Positions 1-9,004 of a stretch of 64,000 nt of DNA are shown here, piece by piece. The stretch spans positions 62,001 to 126,000 of the forward strand of contig CAXXFH010000004.1 of assembly GCA_963677085.2 (NCBI GenBank), read 5' to 3'. The notes under the pieces are model-generated. The model had not been told where the DNA came from. It saw only the letters and a list, made by a program, of their open reading frames with translations, and made no database searches. Positions within the stretch are counted from its first letter, which is position 1. Every line of letters begins with the position of its first letter. Source of the DNA: G963677085 sp963677085 (GTDB taxonomy: Bacteria; Planctomycetota; Planctomycetia; Pirellulales; Thermoguttaceae). Position numbers and translations under genes: made by a program.

Positions 1-28
1 AGACATCTTTTGATGGTGAGGAGAAGCC

Positions 29-979
29 ATGTCGGACTTGTCGTTGTTTGATCTTTCGGGCAAGAAGGCTCTGGTTACTGGTGGGGCGGTGGGGATTGGA
101 CGTGGGTATGCGCTCGCCCTGGCGCAGGCCGGTGCCGATGTGGCGGTCGTTGACCTGGACGACAAGACGGGTCCCAAGACGGCTGCCGAGATCGAGGCCT
201 TGGGACGTGACTCGCTGTTTGTCCGGTGCGATGTGACCAGCCAGCAGCAAGTTCAGGATATGGTTGCCCAGGTGGTCGAGCGGTTTGGCCGCTTGGACAT
301 CGGCGTGAACAACGCGGGCATCGGCATCCTGGGTGCCGATGAAGACTTCTCCCAGCAGGCGTGGGACAAGGTGATCGCCGTCAATTTGACCGGCACCTAT
401 TTGTGTGCCCAGGCCGAGTGCCGGCAGATGCTTCGTCAGCAGCCGGTCGAGGGAAAGATCATCAATACGGCCTCGATGTCGGCCACGATCTGCAACTGTA
501 ATGCGTCGTACAACGCCTCGAAGGCCGGCGTTGTGCAAATGACCCGGATGTTGGCGGCCGAATGGGGGCAGTACAATATCAACGTCAACTGCATCAGCCC
601 CAGCTACATTCTCAGCCCGATGCACGCCTCGACGCCGGTGGAAGTGCGGCAGCGGATTCGCGAGTTGACCCCGCTGGGCTACGTTCAACGGCCCGAGGAT
701 CTCTACGGTGCTGTGGTGTTCCTGGCCTCGGCCGCTTCGGACTTCGTGACTGGCCACGACCTGGTGGTCGACGGCGGCCACACACTCAACGCCTGGCTAA
801 CGCCCTTGGGCCGCAGCGTTCCGCCCCGCGTGAGTCCTGAGCAGGAGGTTCGGCAATTGAAGCACGACCTCGACGCGATGGGGCTGACATACGACCAAGA
901 CGGCATCAACGCCGAACTGCACCCCGAAATCGCCGAGGCTTTCAAGGCGGCGTTTGGATTGGAGAAGGAGAAACCATGA
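29..979 (+). CDS. SDR family NAD(P)-dependent oxidoreductase
   Basis: A 316-residue short-chain dehydrogenase/reductase that probably interconverts a sugar or polyol hydroxyl and a ketone in the cytosol. The N-terminal Rossmann motif TGGAVGIGRG is at about residues 17-26, NNAG is present, and the catalytic YNASK has Tyr161 and Lys165. VVDGGHTLNAW near the C-terminus is typical of classical SDRs. A tail of about 50 residues beyond the usual 250-residue core is unassigned. An SD-like GGAGAAG lies just before the ATG. The stop overlaps the next start (ATGA), so it is co-translated with the aldolase, and a kinase follows. The context points to degradation of a sugar or polyol; the substrate cannot be read from sequence. 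Confidence 0.9.
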   Translation: MSDLSLFDLSGKKALVTGGAVGIGRGYALALAQAGADVAVVDLDDKTGPKTAAEIEALGRDSLFVRCDVTSQQQVQDMVAQVVERFGRLDIGVNNAGIGILGADEDFSQQAWDKVIAVNLTGTYLCAQAECRQMLRQQPVEGKIINTASMSATICNCNASYNASKAGVVQMTRMLAAEWGQYNINVNCISPSYILSPMHASTPVEVRQRIRELTPLGYVQRPEDLYGAVVFLASAASDFVTGHDLVVDGGHTLNAWLTPLGRSVPPRVSPEQEVRQLKHDLDAMGLTYDQDGINAELHPEIAEAFKAAFGLEKEKP

Positions 980-1674
980 AGCTCAACGTATCGCAGATTG
1001 CCCGAATGATGGATCTCAGCGCCGTGCGGACGGAAGTCGACGCGGCTGAGTTGAAGAAACTGGCTGAGACGGCCAAAAAGTACAACTGCATTTGTGCCTT
1101 CGCCATGCCTTGTGCGGTGAGCGAACTCCGCGACCTGCTGGCTGATGCGCCCGAGGTTGGCGTTGGCGGTGTCGTGGGTTTTCCCTCCGGCGCCCACGCG
1201 ACGGCGACCAAGGTGGCCGAAGCCCGGCAGGTGCTCGCCGACGGGGCAGTCGAGGTCGATATGGTGATCAACGTCGGCTGGCTCCGCTCGGGCCGTTACG
1301 ACCAAGTGCGGGAGGATATCCGCCAAGTGGTCGCTGCGGTTGGGCAAACGCCGCTGAAAGTGATCTTGGAGTGCCACTTCTTGACCGACGATCAGATCCG
1401 CCGCGGGGCCGAGCTTTGCGTCGAGGCCGGGGCGGCGTTCGTCAAGACGGGCACCGGCTGGGCCCCGTCGGGCGCGACGCTGCACAACATCGCGCTGATC
1501 AAATCAGTCGTCGGCGATACCGCCCAAGTCAAAGCGGCCGGCGGCGTTCGCGACCTGGAAACGCTGGTTGAGATGGTCCGCCGCGGAGCCACGCGCTTCG
1601 GCAACGGCATCGCCTCCGGCACCGCCATCCTCGAACAATGTGCCGCATTGCCCGGCGGCGAGATCGAGTTCTGA
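976..1674 (+). CDS. deoC: DeoC/LacD-type aldolase (deoxyribose-phosphate aldolase)
   Basis: A 232-residue class I aldolase of the DeoC family, which cleaves 2-deoxyribose 5-phosphate to glyceraldehyde 3-phosphate and acetaldehyde or acts on a related sugar phosphate. The Schiff-base lysine is Lys157 in VKTGTGWAP, the second active-site lysine is Lys186 in VKAAGGV, and the acid residue is Asp95 in EVDMVINVG. Length is normal for the family. The start overlaps the SDR stop, and GGAGAAGGAG upstream is a strong SD. Grouped with a dehydrogenase and an FGGY kinase, it may serve a sugar other than deoxyribose; that is inference. Family assignment is firm, substrate is not. Confidence 0.92.
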   Translation: MKLNVSQIARMMDLSAVRTEVDAAELKKLAETAKKYNCICAFAMPCAVSELRDLLADAPEVGVGGVVGFPSGAHATATKVAEARQVLADGAVEVDMVINVGWLRSGRYDQVREDIRQVVAAVGQTPLKVILECHFLTDDQIRRGAELCVEAGAAFVKTGTGWAPSGATLHNIALIKSVVGDTAQVKAAGGVRDLETLVEMVRRGATRFGNGIASGTAILEQCAALPGGEIEF

Positions 1675-1683
1675 GAACTCAGC

Positions 1684-1857
1684 GTCCCTCTCCCGCCGAG
1701 CGGGAGAGGGTGGCGGCACAGCCGCCGGGTGAGGGCGGTTTGCAGCGGCGAACGCGTTGCGTTCAGGGCAGTCCACGCTCCGCGCTGCTTCGGCAAGGCA
1801 GTTGATAATGCAAAAACCCCTCACCCCCGGCCCCTCTCCCCGGAGGGGAGAGGGGAG
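1684..1857. repeat. Cluster of REP-like hairpins between deoC and the kinase
   Basis: Three perfect stem-loops fill the gap. CCCTCTCCCG/CGGGAGAGGG is at 1686-1695 and 1701-1710. GGCGGC/GCCGCC is at 1712-1717 and 1721-1726. CCCCTCTCCCC/GGGGAGAGGGG is at 1831-1841 and 1845-1855 with a 3-nt loop. Such GC-rich units are commonly dispersed between genes in this type of genome. Here they could act as a transcription attenuator or RNA-stability element between aldolase and kinase. No U-tract is visible, so they are not called terminators. Confidence 0.6.
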
Positions 1858-1896
1858 GATGTATTGGAAACACGTTTCAAGTGAGTGACACTTCTC

Positions 1897-3432
1897 ATGC
1901 CTCCAACAATCCTCGCCCACGATCTTGGCACGGGCGGCAATAAGGCGTCGCTCTACGATGTCGAAGGCCGCTGCCTCGATGCGGTCTTCGTACCCTACGA
2001 AACGCTCTATCCACAAGCCGGCTGGCACGAGCAACGTCCGACGGACTGGTGGGACGCCGTCGTTCAAAGCACGAGGCGTTTGCTCGCCCAGGGCGCGGCG
2101 CCCGCGGAATCGGTGGCGTGCCTGGCCGTCTCCGGACACAGCCTGGGGTGTGTACCCCTCGACGCTCATAGAAACCTGCTGCGTGAAAGCACACCCATCT
2201 GGTCCGACAAACGGGCGACCGTCGAGGCCGACGCGTTCTTCGAGAACGTCGATCCGACGCACTGGTACCGCATCACCGGCAACGGCTTTCCGCCGGCCCA
2301 CTACACGGCCTTCAAGATGGCCTGGTACCGCGACAACGAGCCGGAGCTTTTCGCTAAGCTCGACAAGGTGATCGGCACCAAGGATTACATCAACTACAAG
2401 CTCACTGGCGAGATCTGCACCGACTACTCCTACGCCTCCGGCTCGGGTGTTTACGACCTGCTGGCGTGGGACTACAGCGAGCCGTTGCTCGCGGCGGCGG
2501 GACTCGACCGGAGGCTATTTCCGCGGATCGTTCCTTCGACGCAGATCCTTGGCGAACTGACCCCGGAGGCCGCCGAGCAGTTGGGCCTGCCACGCAGCGT
2601 GAAAGTGGCCAGCGGCGGGGTCGACAACTCGTGCATGGCCTTGGGGGCGGGCGCTATCGCCGAAGGTCGGGTGTACACGTCGCTCGGCTCCTCGGCTTGG
2701 ATCGCCGTTTCCTCGGATCGACCATTGCTGGACGATGCCGCGAAGCCCTACGTCTTCACCCACGTGATCCCCGGCATGTTCGCCTCGGCCGTGGCGATTT
2801 TTTCCTCGGGCACGTCGTTCCGTTGGGTCCGCGACCAGTGCTGCGCGAACCTCGTGGCCGAGGCCGAGAAACAAGGGATCGACCCTTATGAACTGATGAC
2901 AATCCGGGCGGCCCAGTCGCCGGTGGGAGCCAATAAACTTCTCTTCAACCCGAGCCTGGCGGGCGGGTCGTCGCTCGACGCCAGCGCCCACATCCGGGGA
3001 GCCTTCTTGGGTCTGACGCTTGGCCATACGCAGGCCGATTTGATCCGTTCGGCCATGGAGGGCATCGCGTTGAACCTTCGGCTGGTGCTCGACTGCCTAC
3101 GAGGGCTTTGCCCGATGTGCGAGGAGATGGTCGCCGTCGGTGGCAGCAGCCGGAGCGAACTGTGGCGCCAGATCTTCGCCGACGCCTGGAACATCCGGCT
3201 GCTGAAGACCAATGTTGGGCAACAGGCCGGATCGCTCGGCGCCGCCGCGGTAGCCGCCGTCGGCGCGGGACTATGGGATGATTTCACGAAAATCGACGCA
3301 GTTCACCAATGCGAGCACGTAGCCCAACCGGTAGCGAAACACGTAGCGATCTACGAAAAGCTCCTCCCCGTGTTCCGCGAAGCCAGCCAACAACAAAGCC
3401 GCTTGGGCGACGCACTGGCTGCGCTCGCGTGA
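1897..3432 (+). CDS. FGGY-family carbohydrate kinase
   Basis: A sugar kinase of about 511 residues resembling xylulokinase. It is expected to phosphorylate a ketose or polyol with ATP in the cytosol. The N-terminal phosphate-binding motif is HDLGTGGNKASLYD. The FGGY C-terminal half begins near KVASGGVDNSCMALGAG and includes VGGSSRSELWRQIFAD, the ATP-site helix region. Full family length. ATG 1897 is preferred because it directly precedes the conserved N-terminal strand; an in-frame GTG at 1885 would add four residues. It completes the apparent dehydrogenase-aldolase-kinase catabolic set but is separated by the hairpin cluster. Substrate unassigned. Confidence 0.88.
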   Translation: MPPTILAHDLGTGGNKASLYDVEGRCLDAVFVPYETLYPQAGWHEQRPTDWWDAVVQSTRRLLAQGAAPAESVACLAVSGHSLGCVPLDAHRNLLRESTPIWSDKRATVEADAFFENVDPTHWYRITGNGFPPAHYTAFKMAWYRDNEPELFAKLDKVIGTKDYINYKLTGEICTDYSYASGSGVYDLLAWDYSEPLLAAAGLDRRLFPRIVPSTQILGELTPEAAEQLGLPRSVKVASGGVDNSCMALGAGAIAEGRVYTSLGSSAWIAVSSDRPLLDDAAKPYVFTHVIPGMFASAVAIFSSGTSFRWVRDQCCANLVAEAEKQGIDPYELMTIRAAQSPVGANKLLFNPSLAGGSSLDASAHIRGAFLGLTLGHTQADLIRSAMEGIALNLRLVLDCLRGLCPMCEEMVAVGGSSRSELWRQIFADAWNIRLLKTNVGQQAGSLGAAAVAAVGAGLWDDFTKIDAVHQCEHVAQPVAKHVAIYEKLLPVFREASQQQSRLGDALAALA

Positions 3433-3644
3433 GCGGTCAGTGCGATGCCAGTTCAAAAGGCAAATCGATTCTTCCCCTTCGATTCCGCTGTGCCACGACG
3501 CCTTGTAGATAGATTTCGGGGCCCTTCATGCGCCGGACAAACCAGGGGCTCGTTGATGCGTTTTCACTTGAACCCGACGAGCCAAACGGCAAAAGTCGAT
3601 ACCAGTTTGTGAAGTGTCACCCCGACTACCGCCCAGCGACCCAA

Positions 3645-3953
3645 ATTTGCACCTGGAATGTCCCCCAAGAATGCTTCCCACGGTGGTGCCGACTAGGGTG
3701 CCGAGCTTCTGCAGAAGGGTGCCGAAATGGGTGCCTGCGTAATGTCCGCGATCTGCATCGATCTGCCACGATATGCAACGAAAGCGGACCCAAGCGTGGG
3801 GGTTTTGGCCGGCCGGGGGGCGTCGCAAGGCTTTGGCAATTGGCGACTTACGCGACGTAAGCGCATAAGAAAAGGGCGTTTACGTCGATGCGCAAACGCC
3901 CTTATTGGAAGTACACCCCAGAGGGTTCGAACCTCTAACCTTCGGTTCCGTAG
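3645..3953. repeat. Left imperfect direct repeat (candidate att site) of the 3.6-36.4 kb island
   Basis: This segment aligns almost colinearly, offset about 32,475 bp, with 36124-36428. Shared parts are TGCACCTGGA, a GGTGCC-rich tract, the AATGTCCGCGATCTGCAT block, a terminator-like hairpin (GGGCGTTT 3874-3881, AAACGCCC 3894-3901) and the 3' half of a tRNA-Arg. Similarity stops near the anticodon loop, a usual crossover site of tRNA-targeting tyrosine recombinases. No integrase gene is visible inside. Read on the minus strand, both copies give a similar peptide (GTHFGTLLQKLGT), which might be an integrase tail; that is uncertain. Confidence 0.7.
3912..3953 (-). pseudogene. tRNA-Arg 3'-half fragment
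   Basis: The 3' acceptor strand, T-arm, variable loop and 3' anticodon arm match the intact tRNA-Arg at 36386-36459 with one difference in the T-arm. 5' of the anticodon loop the sequence diverges and no D-arm or 5' acceptor can be folded. This is what the displaced tRNA end looks like after island integration. Confidence 0.75.
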
Positions 3954-4491
3954 CCTGACGCTCTGTTTCTCTATCTCTCGACGTCCTCAAGGGATACGAC
4001 GCAAACAGAAAACGGGGTGCCGACAGTGGTGCCCGCGGGTTTGCCGCGTAGGGGTACGATCTGCATCGAATTGCCGTGAAAACGGGTGTCTTCCGCCTTC
4101 TTGAGATCTGAACTCATCCTGCAATGAACCGTCGTGGCTTGGCGGTATTCTTGATCTGCGCACCGCCGACTTGGCGACTTTGGCCGAGAAAAATAGGCCC
4201 AAACTGGTTGTCGCACCTTTCCACCCGGTAGAGGGAAAGCAGACCTAGCCACGAGGCGCCACACGGCGGCCCGTGTCGCGAAGTGGGGCGTGGCGGCCAG
4301 GGTTGGTCGTTTTTGAGAAGCGACGCGGCCGCGTGTGAAACGGTGGTGCGATCGTGCTGTTCGGAAGAAAACGATCGACGCCGGCCTGTTGAAGCCAGAA
4401 ACGCGTTTCTTCGAACCGGCCTAACATTTTCAGTGGGGTACCATTCGACGTCACCCGTTGTTTTACGACCGGCTGTGAGGATTGTATCAAA
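3954..4491. other. Non-coding stretch upstream of the first transposase
   Basis: No credible gene on either strand. A short minus-strand reading near 4010-4050 again contains GTTVGT-type sequence like that in the flanking repeats, suggesting another decayed copy of the same integration-associated sequence. No terminal inverted repeat for the transposase was found here by eye. Confidence 0.4.
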
Positions 4492-5592
4492 GTGAAGTGG
4501 TTCATGCACCCGCTGTTGGTTCTCATCGCCAACGCAACGGAGTCGGAACTGGCAAAGTATGTCGAGTACCTGAAGGTCGAGAACCAAGTCCTGCAGGCCC
4601 GGTTGCCCAAGAAGATCGATACGACCGAAGCCGAGCGGGCGAAGCTCTTGAGGGTCGGCAAGCCGTTGGGGGCAAAGATCAAGGGCCTGATCACCATCGT
4701 CACGCCTCGCACGTTTCAGCGGTGGGGCGAGGCCGAACGTGAGGGGTGTTCCCAAAACCCGGAAATGGGAACCAAGACCAAGGTTCCCAAAGGCGGCAAC
4801 CGCAAGCCAGACGAGATCCATGAACTGGTGCTGGCGATCCGCAAAGAAACCGGCTGGGGCGCCGGTCGCATCAAGGGCGAGCTCTATCGGCTCGGCTATC
4901 GCACGATCGGCCGCACGACGATCAACAACATCCTCCGCAAGCACGGCTTCAAGCCCGAGCCGTTGGGCGATCCCAACAACACCTGGGCCAGCTTCCTGCG
5001 TCGCCACGCCTCGACCCTTTGGGCCTGCGACTTTTTCACCAAGCCCGTGCTCACGATGCGCGGCTGGGTCGACTACTACGTGCTGTTTTTCATCCACTTG
5101 GAAACGCGAAAGGTCCACATCCTGGGAATGACGCCCAATCCGGACGGCGAGTGGATGAAACAACAGGCCCGCAATCTGTGCATCTTTTTTGGCGAACTCG
5201 ATACGCCGCCGAAGTACATCATCCACGACGCCGACACGAAGTTCACACGCGACTTCCGCAAGATACTCAAGTCGGAAGGCATCAAGCCGGTCCGCATTGG
5301 GCCTCGGCGGCCTAATCAAAATTCCGTCGCCGAAAGGTACGTGGGTACGATAAAACGAGAATGCCTCGATCGATTTCTGGCCTTCGGTGAGGACCACTTG
5401 CGCTACCTGATCACCCAGTTCGTCGACTATTATCACACGAAACGCACGTATCGCGGCTTGGACTACCACACGCCACGGCAGGTTGACACGAGCACGAAGA
5501 CAGAAGCGATCCCGCTGCTCTCACGAAGCGATCTGGTTCGCCGCGAGTCGCTCGGCGGGGCGCTTAAGTGGTATGAGCGGAAAGTGGCGTAG
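4492..5592 (+). CDS. Integrase-core (rve) DDE transposase
   Basis: A 366-residue protein with an N-terminal helical/HTH part (MKWFMHPLL to about 110), then HTH-like GAGRIKGELYRLGY and an RNase-H-fold integrase core. The catalytic triad is readable: Asp180 (WACDFFT), Asp246 (IIHDADTKFT) and Glu281 (NSVAERYVG), giving DD35E spacing. A GTG start is used; the upstream region has no clear SD. It resembles the stand-alone integrase-core proteins that are abundant in planctomycetes. No flanking inverted repeats or target duplication were recognised, so the element's ends are undefined. It is intact, so transposition or domesticated activity are both possible. Confidence 0.85.
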   Translation: MKWFMHPLLVLIANATESELAKYVEYLKVENQVLQARLPKKIDTTEAERAKLLRVGKPLGAKIKGLITIVTPRTFQRWGEAEREGCSQNPEMGTKTKVPKGGNRKPDEIHELVLAIRKETGWGAGRIKGELYRLGYRTIGRTTINNILRKHGFKPEPLGDPNNTWASFLRRHASTLWACDFFTKPVLTMRGWVDYYVLFFIHLETRKVHILGMTPNPDGEWMKQQARNLCIFFGELDTPPKYIIHDADTKFTRDFRKILKSEGIKPVRIGPRRPNQNSVAERYVGTIKRECLDRFLAFGEDHLRYLITQFVDYYHTKRTYRGLDYHTPRQVDTSTKTEAIPLLSRSDLVRRESLGGALKWYERKVA

Positions 5593-5765
5593 CGTGGCTG
5601 CCGCACACAGGCCACTTGCGCCGTTTTCCTGGCACGCGTCGGGGAACAGCCAGACTGTCGAGGCCAAGCATTCGCACCAGCCACGTCCGATCCTGCCCGC
5701 GAGGTCTTGTCAGTGGCAAGCTGCTATAATGGCCGCTTTGCCATCGACTGCCATTGAGCGACACC

Positions 5766-7097
5766 ATGGGCGACGAACTCTGCGAACACGATCTTGGGAC
5801 CTTGCCATTGCCGAAGGGCTGGGCCCAAAACGTCCGCCACGCCGTGTTGAACATCATCGGCATCGTGCGGATTGCCATGCTCGCCGGCCGCGAGTTTCTT
5901 ATCGAGGAAGGCCATATCCTTCAGGCGAGAATCCATCGGCTGGAAACGGAAGTTGCCGTGTTGCGTGAGGAACTGCGAATCAACGGCGCCCGGATGCGAC
6001 GGATTGACCCGCACCGTCGGCTGCAGTTTTCGCCGGTCGAGCGGATGGCCATTCTTGAACTCCGCACGATGTGCGGCTGGAGCAAAGCCGAGACGGCTCG
6101 GCGGTTTTTTGTCTCGGATGCCACGATCCGGGCATGGCTTCGGCGCGCCGACGACGACTCGTTGCTTCGAACGAACGCGCCGGTGAATCGCTTTCCTGAT
6201 CTGGTTCGCTACGCGGTCCAGCAGATCAAGCTGTTCTGCCCGGCGCTGGGCAAGGTGAAAATCTCCCAAACGCTGGCTCGGGCCGGCATTCATCTCGGCC
6301 GATCAACCGTGCAACGAATCCTCAGGGAAGAACCAGCCGAGATGCCAGAGCCGCCATCAGACGCTTCCGGCGGACGCTGCCGCATCGTGGCCAAATACGC
6401 CGGCCACACGTGGCATGCCGACTTGACGGCCGTGCCGATCAGCGGCGGTTTTTGGACTTATTGGGTTCCCCACGCCATCCGGCAGCGCTGGCCCGTTTGC
6501 TGGTGGCTGTTGAACACCGTGGACCACTATTCCCGCCGTTCGATGGGCTTCGCGGTCTTCAGGTCGAAGCCATCGTCGGAAGAAGTAACCGCGGCCTTCG
6601 ACCACATCCTTCGCAAGGAAGGAACCAAACCAAAGCACCTGATCGTCGATCAGGGCTCTCAATTCAAGTGCGAACACTTCGAACAATGGTGCGAGACGGC
6701 AAACATCCTGCCACGATTCGGTGCCGTCGGCCGGCACGGCAGCATTGCCGTCGTCGAACGTTTTCATCGGACCGCCAAAGAACTTTTGGCGATGATCACG
6801 GTGCCGGAGGACCAAACACAGTTCGAGCGGGAGGTCAAACTGATTACCGAGTGGTACAACGAGCACCGCCCGCACGACACGCTCAACGGAAAGACGCCCA
6901 ACGAGGTCTTCTTCTCACGTCCGGCGGCCAACGAGCAACCACGTATCGAGCCACGCCCGCGTTGGCCACGCGGCTCGCCTTGTGCAGCGCCACACGTCGG
7001 CATCGAAGGCGAACCAGGCGATCCGTTCGTCCTCACGATCGATCACCTTGCCGGCCGGCGCCATCTGCCCATCATTCGCGTTTGCCGAGCAGCATAA
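5766..7097 (+). CDS. Second integrase-core DDE transposase with N-terminal HTH
   Basis: About 443 residues from ATG 5766 (an in-frame TTG at 5754 is possible). N-terminal coiled-coil-like helix, then HTH GWSKAETARRFFVSDATIRAW, a second HTH (GRSTVQRIL) and the integrase core. The catalytic residues are Asp219 (HADLTAV), Asp295 (IVDQGSQF) and Glu331 (VVERFHR), again DD35E, followed by the typical WYNEHRPHDTLNGKTPNEV tail. It belongs to a different subfamily from the preceding gene: lengths, N-terminal domains and linker sequences do not match. It lies 170 bp downstream on the same strand. No inverted repeats seen. The gene appears intact. Confidence 0.85.
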   Translation: MGDELCEHDLGTLPLPKGWAQNVRHAVLNIIGIVRIAMLAGREFLIEEGHILQARIHRLETEVAVLREELRINGARMRRIDPHRRLQFSPVERMAILELRTMCGWSKAETARRFFVSDATIRAWLRRADDDSLLRTNAPVNRFPDLVRYAVQQIKLFCPALGKVKISQTLARAGIHLGRSTVQRILREEPAEMPEPPSDASGGRCRIVAKYAGHTWHADLTAVPISGGFWTYWVPHAIRQRWPVCWWLLNTVDHYSRRSMGFAVFRSKPSSEEVTAAFDHILRKEGTKPKHLIVDQGSQFKCEHFEQWCETANILPRFGAVGRHGSIAVVERFHRTAKELLAMITVPEDQTQFEREVKLITEWYNEHRPHDTLNGKTPNEVFFSRPAANEQPRIEPRPRWPRGSPCAAPHVGIEGEPGDPFVLTIDHLAGRRHLPIIRVCRAA

Positions 7098-7324
7098 GCA
7101 CTGATTCTCGTCGGGAACACGCGCTACCCGTCTGCGCGAAGGCCATTCCTCGCGTCTCTTTTGTTCAAGTTGTCAAAGATCAAACTTCTATTCGCAGCGT
7201 GTCGAGTCCGTCTGAAGATATTCAGGCCTGCGACTTCGGTGTAAATGCGTTCACGGCGAAAGTCGGTGGGCCGTTTCAGCGGAAAGTAGTCTGATCCGAC
7301 GTCGCCGGTGTGCCCCGATCTGTA

Positions 7325-8542
7325 TCATGCTTGCACCACGCCCGCACCGTACATTGAGGCGACGATCTGCTGCAATCGCGGCTCGGCATAGCTCAGAAAG
7401 CGTTTGATGCCCGAGCAGAGATAGTTGAGCCCGGGTTGGCCGTCGGGTGTCGTGAGGAACCGATTTTTGGGGCACTCGCCGTTGCAGGCGAAATTGTACC
7501 GGCACCGCCTGCAATAGTCCGGCAGCGAGTTGCGCTTGTTCATGCCGAACCGTCGTTGTCGATCGGAATAAACGACGTCGGCAAGCTGGCAATTCTCGTC
7601 ATTCAGATTCCCAAGCCGGTACTCCGGGTAGACGAAATGGTCGCAGCAGTACAGGCTGCCGTCCGTTTCCAATGTTACCAGCGACCTGCCGCAGACGGGT
7701 GCCAATGTGCAAATCTGCGAAGGCTTCCCCATCCAGTGGCCCAACAACGACTCGAACCAATTGACGAACACCCTTCCACGATCATTCTTGAACCACAGAT
7801 CGAATGTCTGGCAGAGGAAATCGCCCCAGTCATCGGGATCAACCGACCAGTCCGTGACCAACCCGCCACCCGGCTTGGCTTCCGGGCTTCCGATTACGGG
7901 CATCCGCTTCCAATGGCCGGGCGCGGTGGTCTGGAAATCCTTGTAGCCCACGCAAGGGAGCCATTGCAGCCGCCGACAGCCCAAATCTTTGGTGAGAAAC
8001 TCGTACACTTCGGCGGGATGTTTTGCGTTGACACGATTGATGACGACCAATGGGTTGAAATGAACCTCGAATTGCCGCAACAACCTTGCGGCTCGATAGA
8101 CCTGATCGAACGAGGACGTTCCCCCGTCGGCCAATCGGTACCGGTCGTGCAGATGCTTGGGACCGTCGATGCTCAGGCCGACGTAGAAGCCGTGTTCCTT
8201 GAAGAACTCGCACCAGGCTTCGTCCAGCAGCACGCCATTGGTTTGAAAATCGTTCTCGATGCGGCGTCCTTCGGCATACTTCTGCTCAAGTTCCACCACC
8301 TTGCGGAAGAAATCCAGGCCCAACAGGGCCGGTTCGCCGCCGTGCCAGTTGAAGACCACCGGGTCTTCTTCCTGTCCGGCGATGCACTGGCGGATGAACT
8401 TTTCGAGCAGGCCGTCGGCGATGCGGTTCCGACTGGTCTCCTTGCAGCGGTAGTAGCAATAGGCACAGTCGAGGTTGCAGCTCGACCCGATGGGCTTGAC
8501 GACGACGTGGAACGAGCGGGGATACCTAGGCTGATCGGTCAT
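7325..8542 (-). CDS. Anaerobic sulfatase-maturase-type radical SAM enzyme
   Basis: A 405-residue radical SAM/SPASM protein. The SAM cluster is CNLDCAYC (Cys22, 26, 29). The C-terminal auxiliary Fe-S region has CTLAPVCGRSLVTLETDGS, CCDHFVYPEYRLGN and CRRCRYNFACNGECPKNRF, the arrangement found in anSME enzymes that oxidise a Cys or Ser of sulfatases to formylglycine. Length fits. No sulfatase is encoded in the window, so it may act in trans or on another substrate. It lies 462 bp downstream of the LRR gene on the same strand. Enzyme class is secure; physiological substrate is unknown. Confidence 0.85.
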   Translation of the reverse strand: MTDQPRYPRSFHVVVKPIGSSCNLDCAYCYYRCKETSRNRIADGLLEKFIRQCIAGQEEDPVVFNWHGGEPALLGLDFFRKVVELEQKYAEGRRIENDFQTNGVLLDEAWCEFFKEHGFYVGLSIDGPKHLHDRYRLADGGTSSFDQVYRAARLLRQFEVHFNPLVVINRVNAKHPAEVYEFLTKDLGCRRLQWLPCVGYKDFQTTAPGHWKRMPVIGSPEAKPGGGLVTDWSVDPDDWGDFLCQTFDLWFKNDRGRVFVNWFESLLGHWMGKPSQICTLAPVCGRSLVTLETDGSLYCCDHFVYPEYRLGNLNDENCQLADVVYSDRQRRFGMNKRNSLPDYCRRCRYNFACNGECPKNRFLTTPDGQPGLNYLCSGIKRFLSYAEPRLQQIVASMYGAGVVQA

Positions 8543-9004
8543 GCGGAGTTTTTTGTCTCCAGAGGCTGGTTCGTGGCGGTTGTCAGATCACTGACCTTAA
8601 CGCGTGTGTAGTCGCTGGCTGGTTTGCCTGGCTTATTCACCCTGATGTCTTGCCAACTACCAGCGAGCAATTTGCGCTAAGACGGCTGCCGTTGTACGCT
8701 CTCGCAGCAAGAGACCAACACGTGGAACAACCGGGTATAACGGCGAGGTGGGGCTGCGGAGGTTTGGCAGGAGCCCCCGTTGAGCAAAGGGTTTTGGTGT
8801 CACCAGGGCGTGGTCTGCCGTCGCGTTGACATCCAACCATCCTGGCGAACCAAGGTGCTAAACAGAACCTCCTGGGGCTACGCCCCACCGTTTAAAACTG
8901 GTGCCACCCACGATGTATCAAGCATTGAGGTTCAGTCACGCGTACGACAGGGAAAACCGACGCAGCAGCCGATCCGTGTTCCGTGTACGTGCAAAGCACG
9001 TGCG
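8543..9004. other. Intergenic region between LRR gene and anSME gene
   Basis: No gene is supported on either strand. It contains scattered GC-rich short inverted segments such as GGGGCTACGCCCC near 8875-8887 but no terminator with a U-run. The maturase promoter probably lies here on the minus strand; I could not pick convincing -35/-10 boxes. Confidence 0.35.

Noticed and set aside
4114..5469. 451-codon minus-strand open frame
   Set aside because: Antisense of the first transposase, whose DD35E triad is clear on the plus strand.
7436..8611. 391-codon plus-strand open frame
   Set aside because: Antisense of the radical SAM gene, which carries all cysteine motifs.
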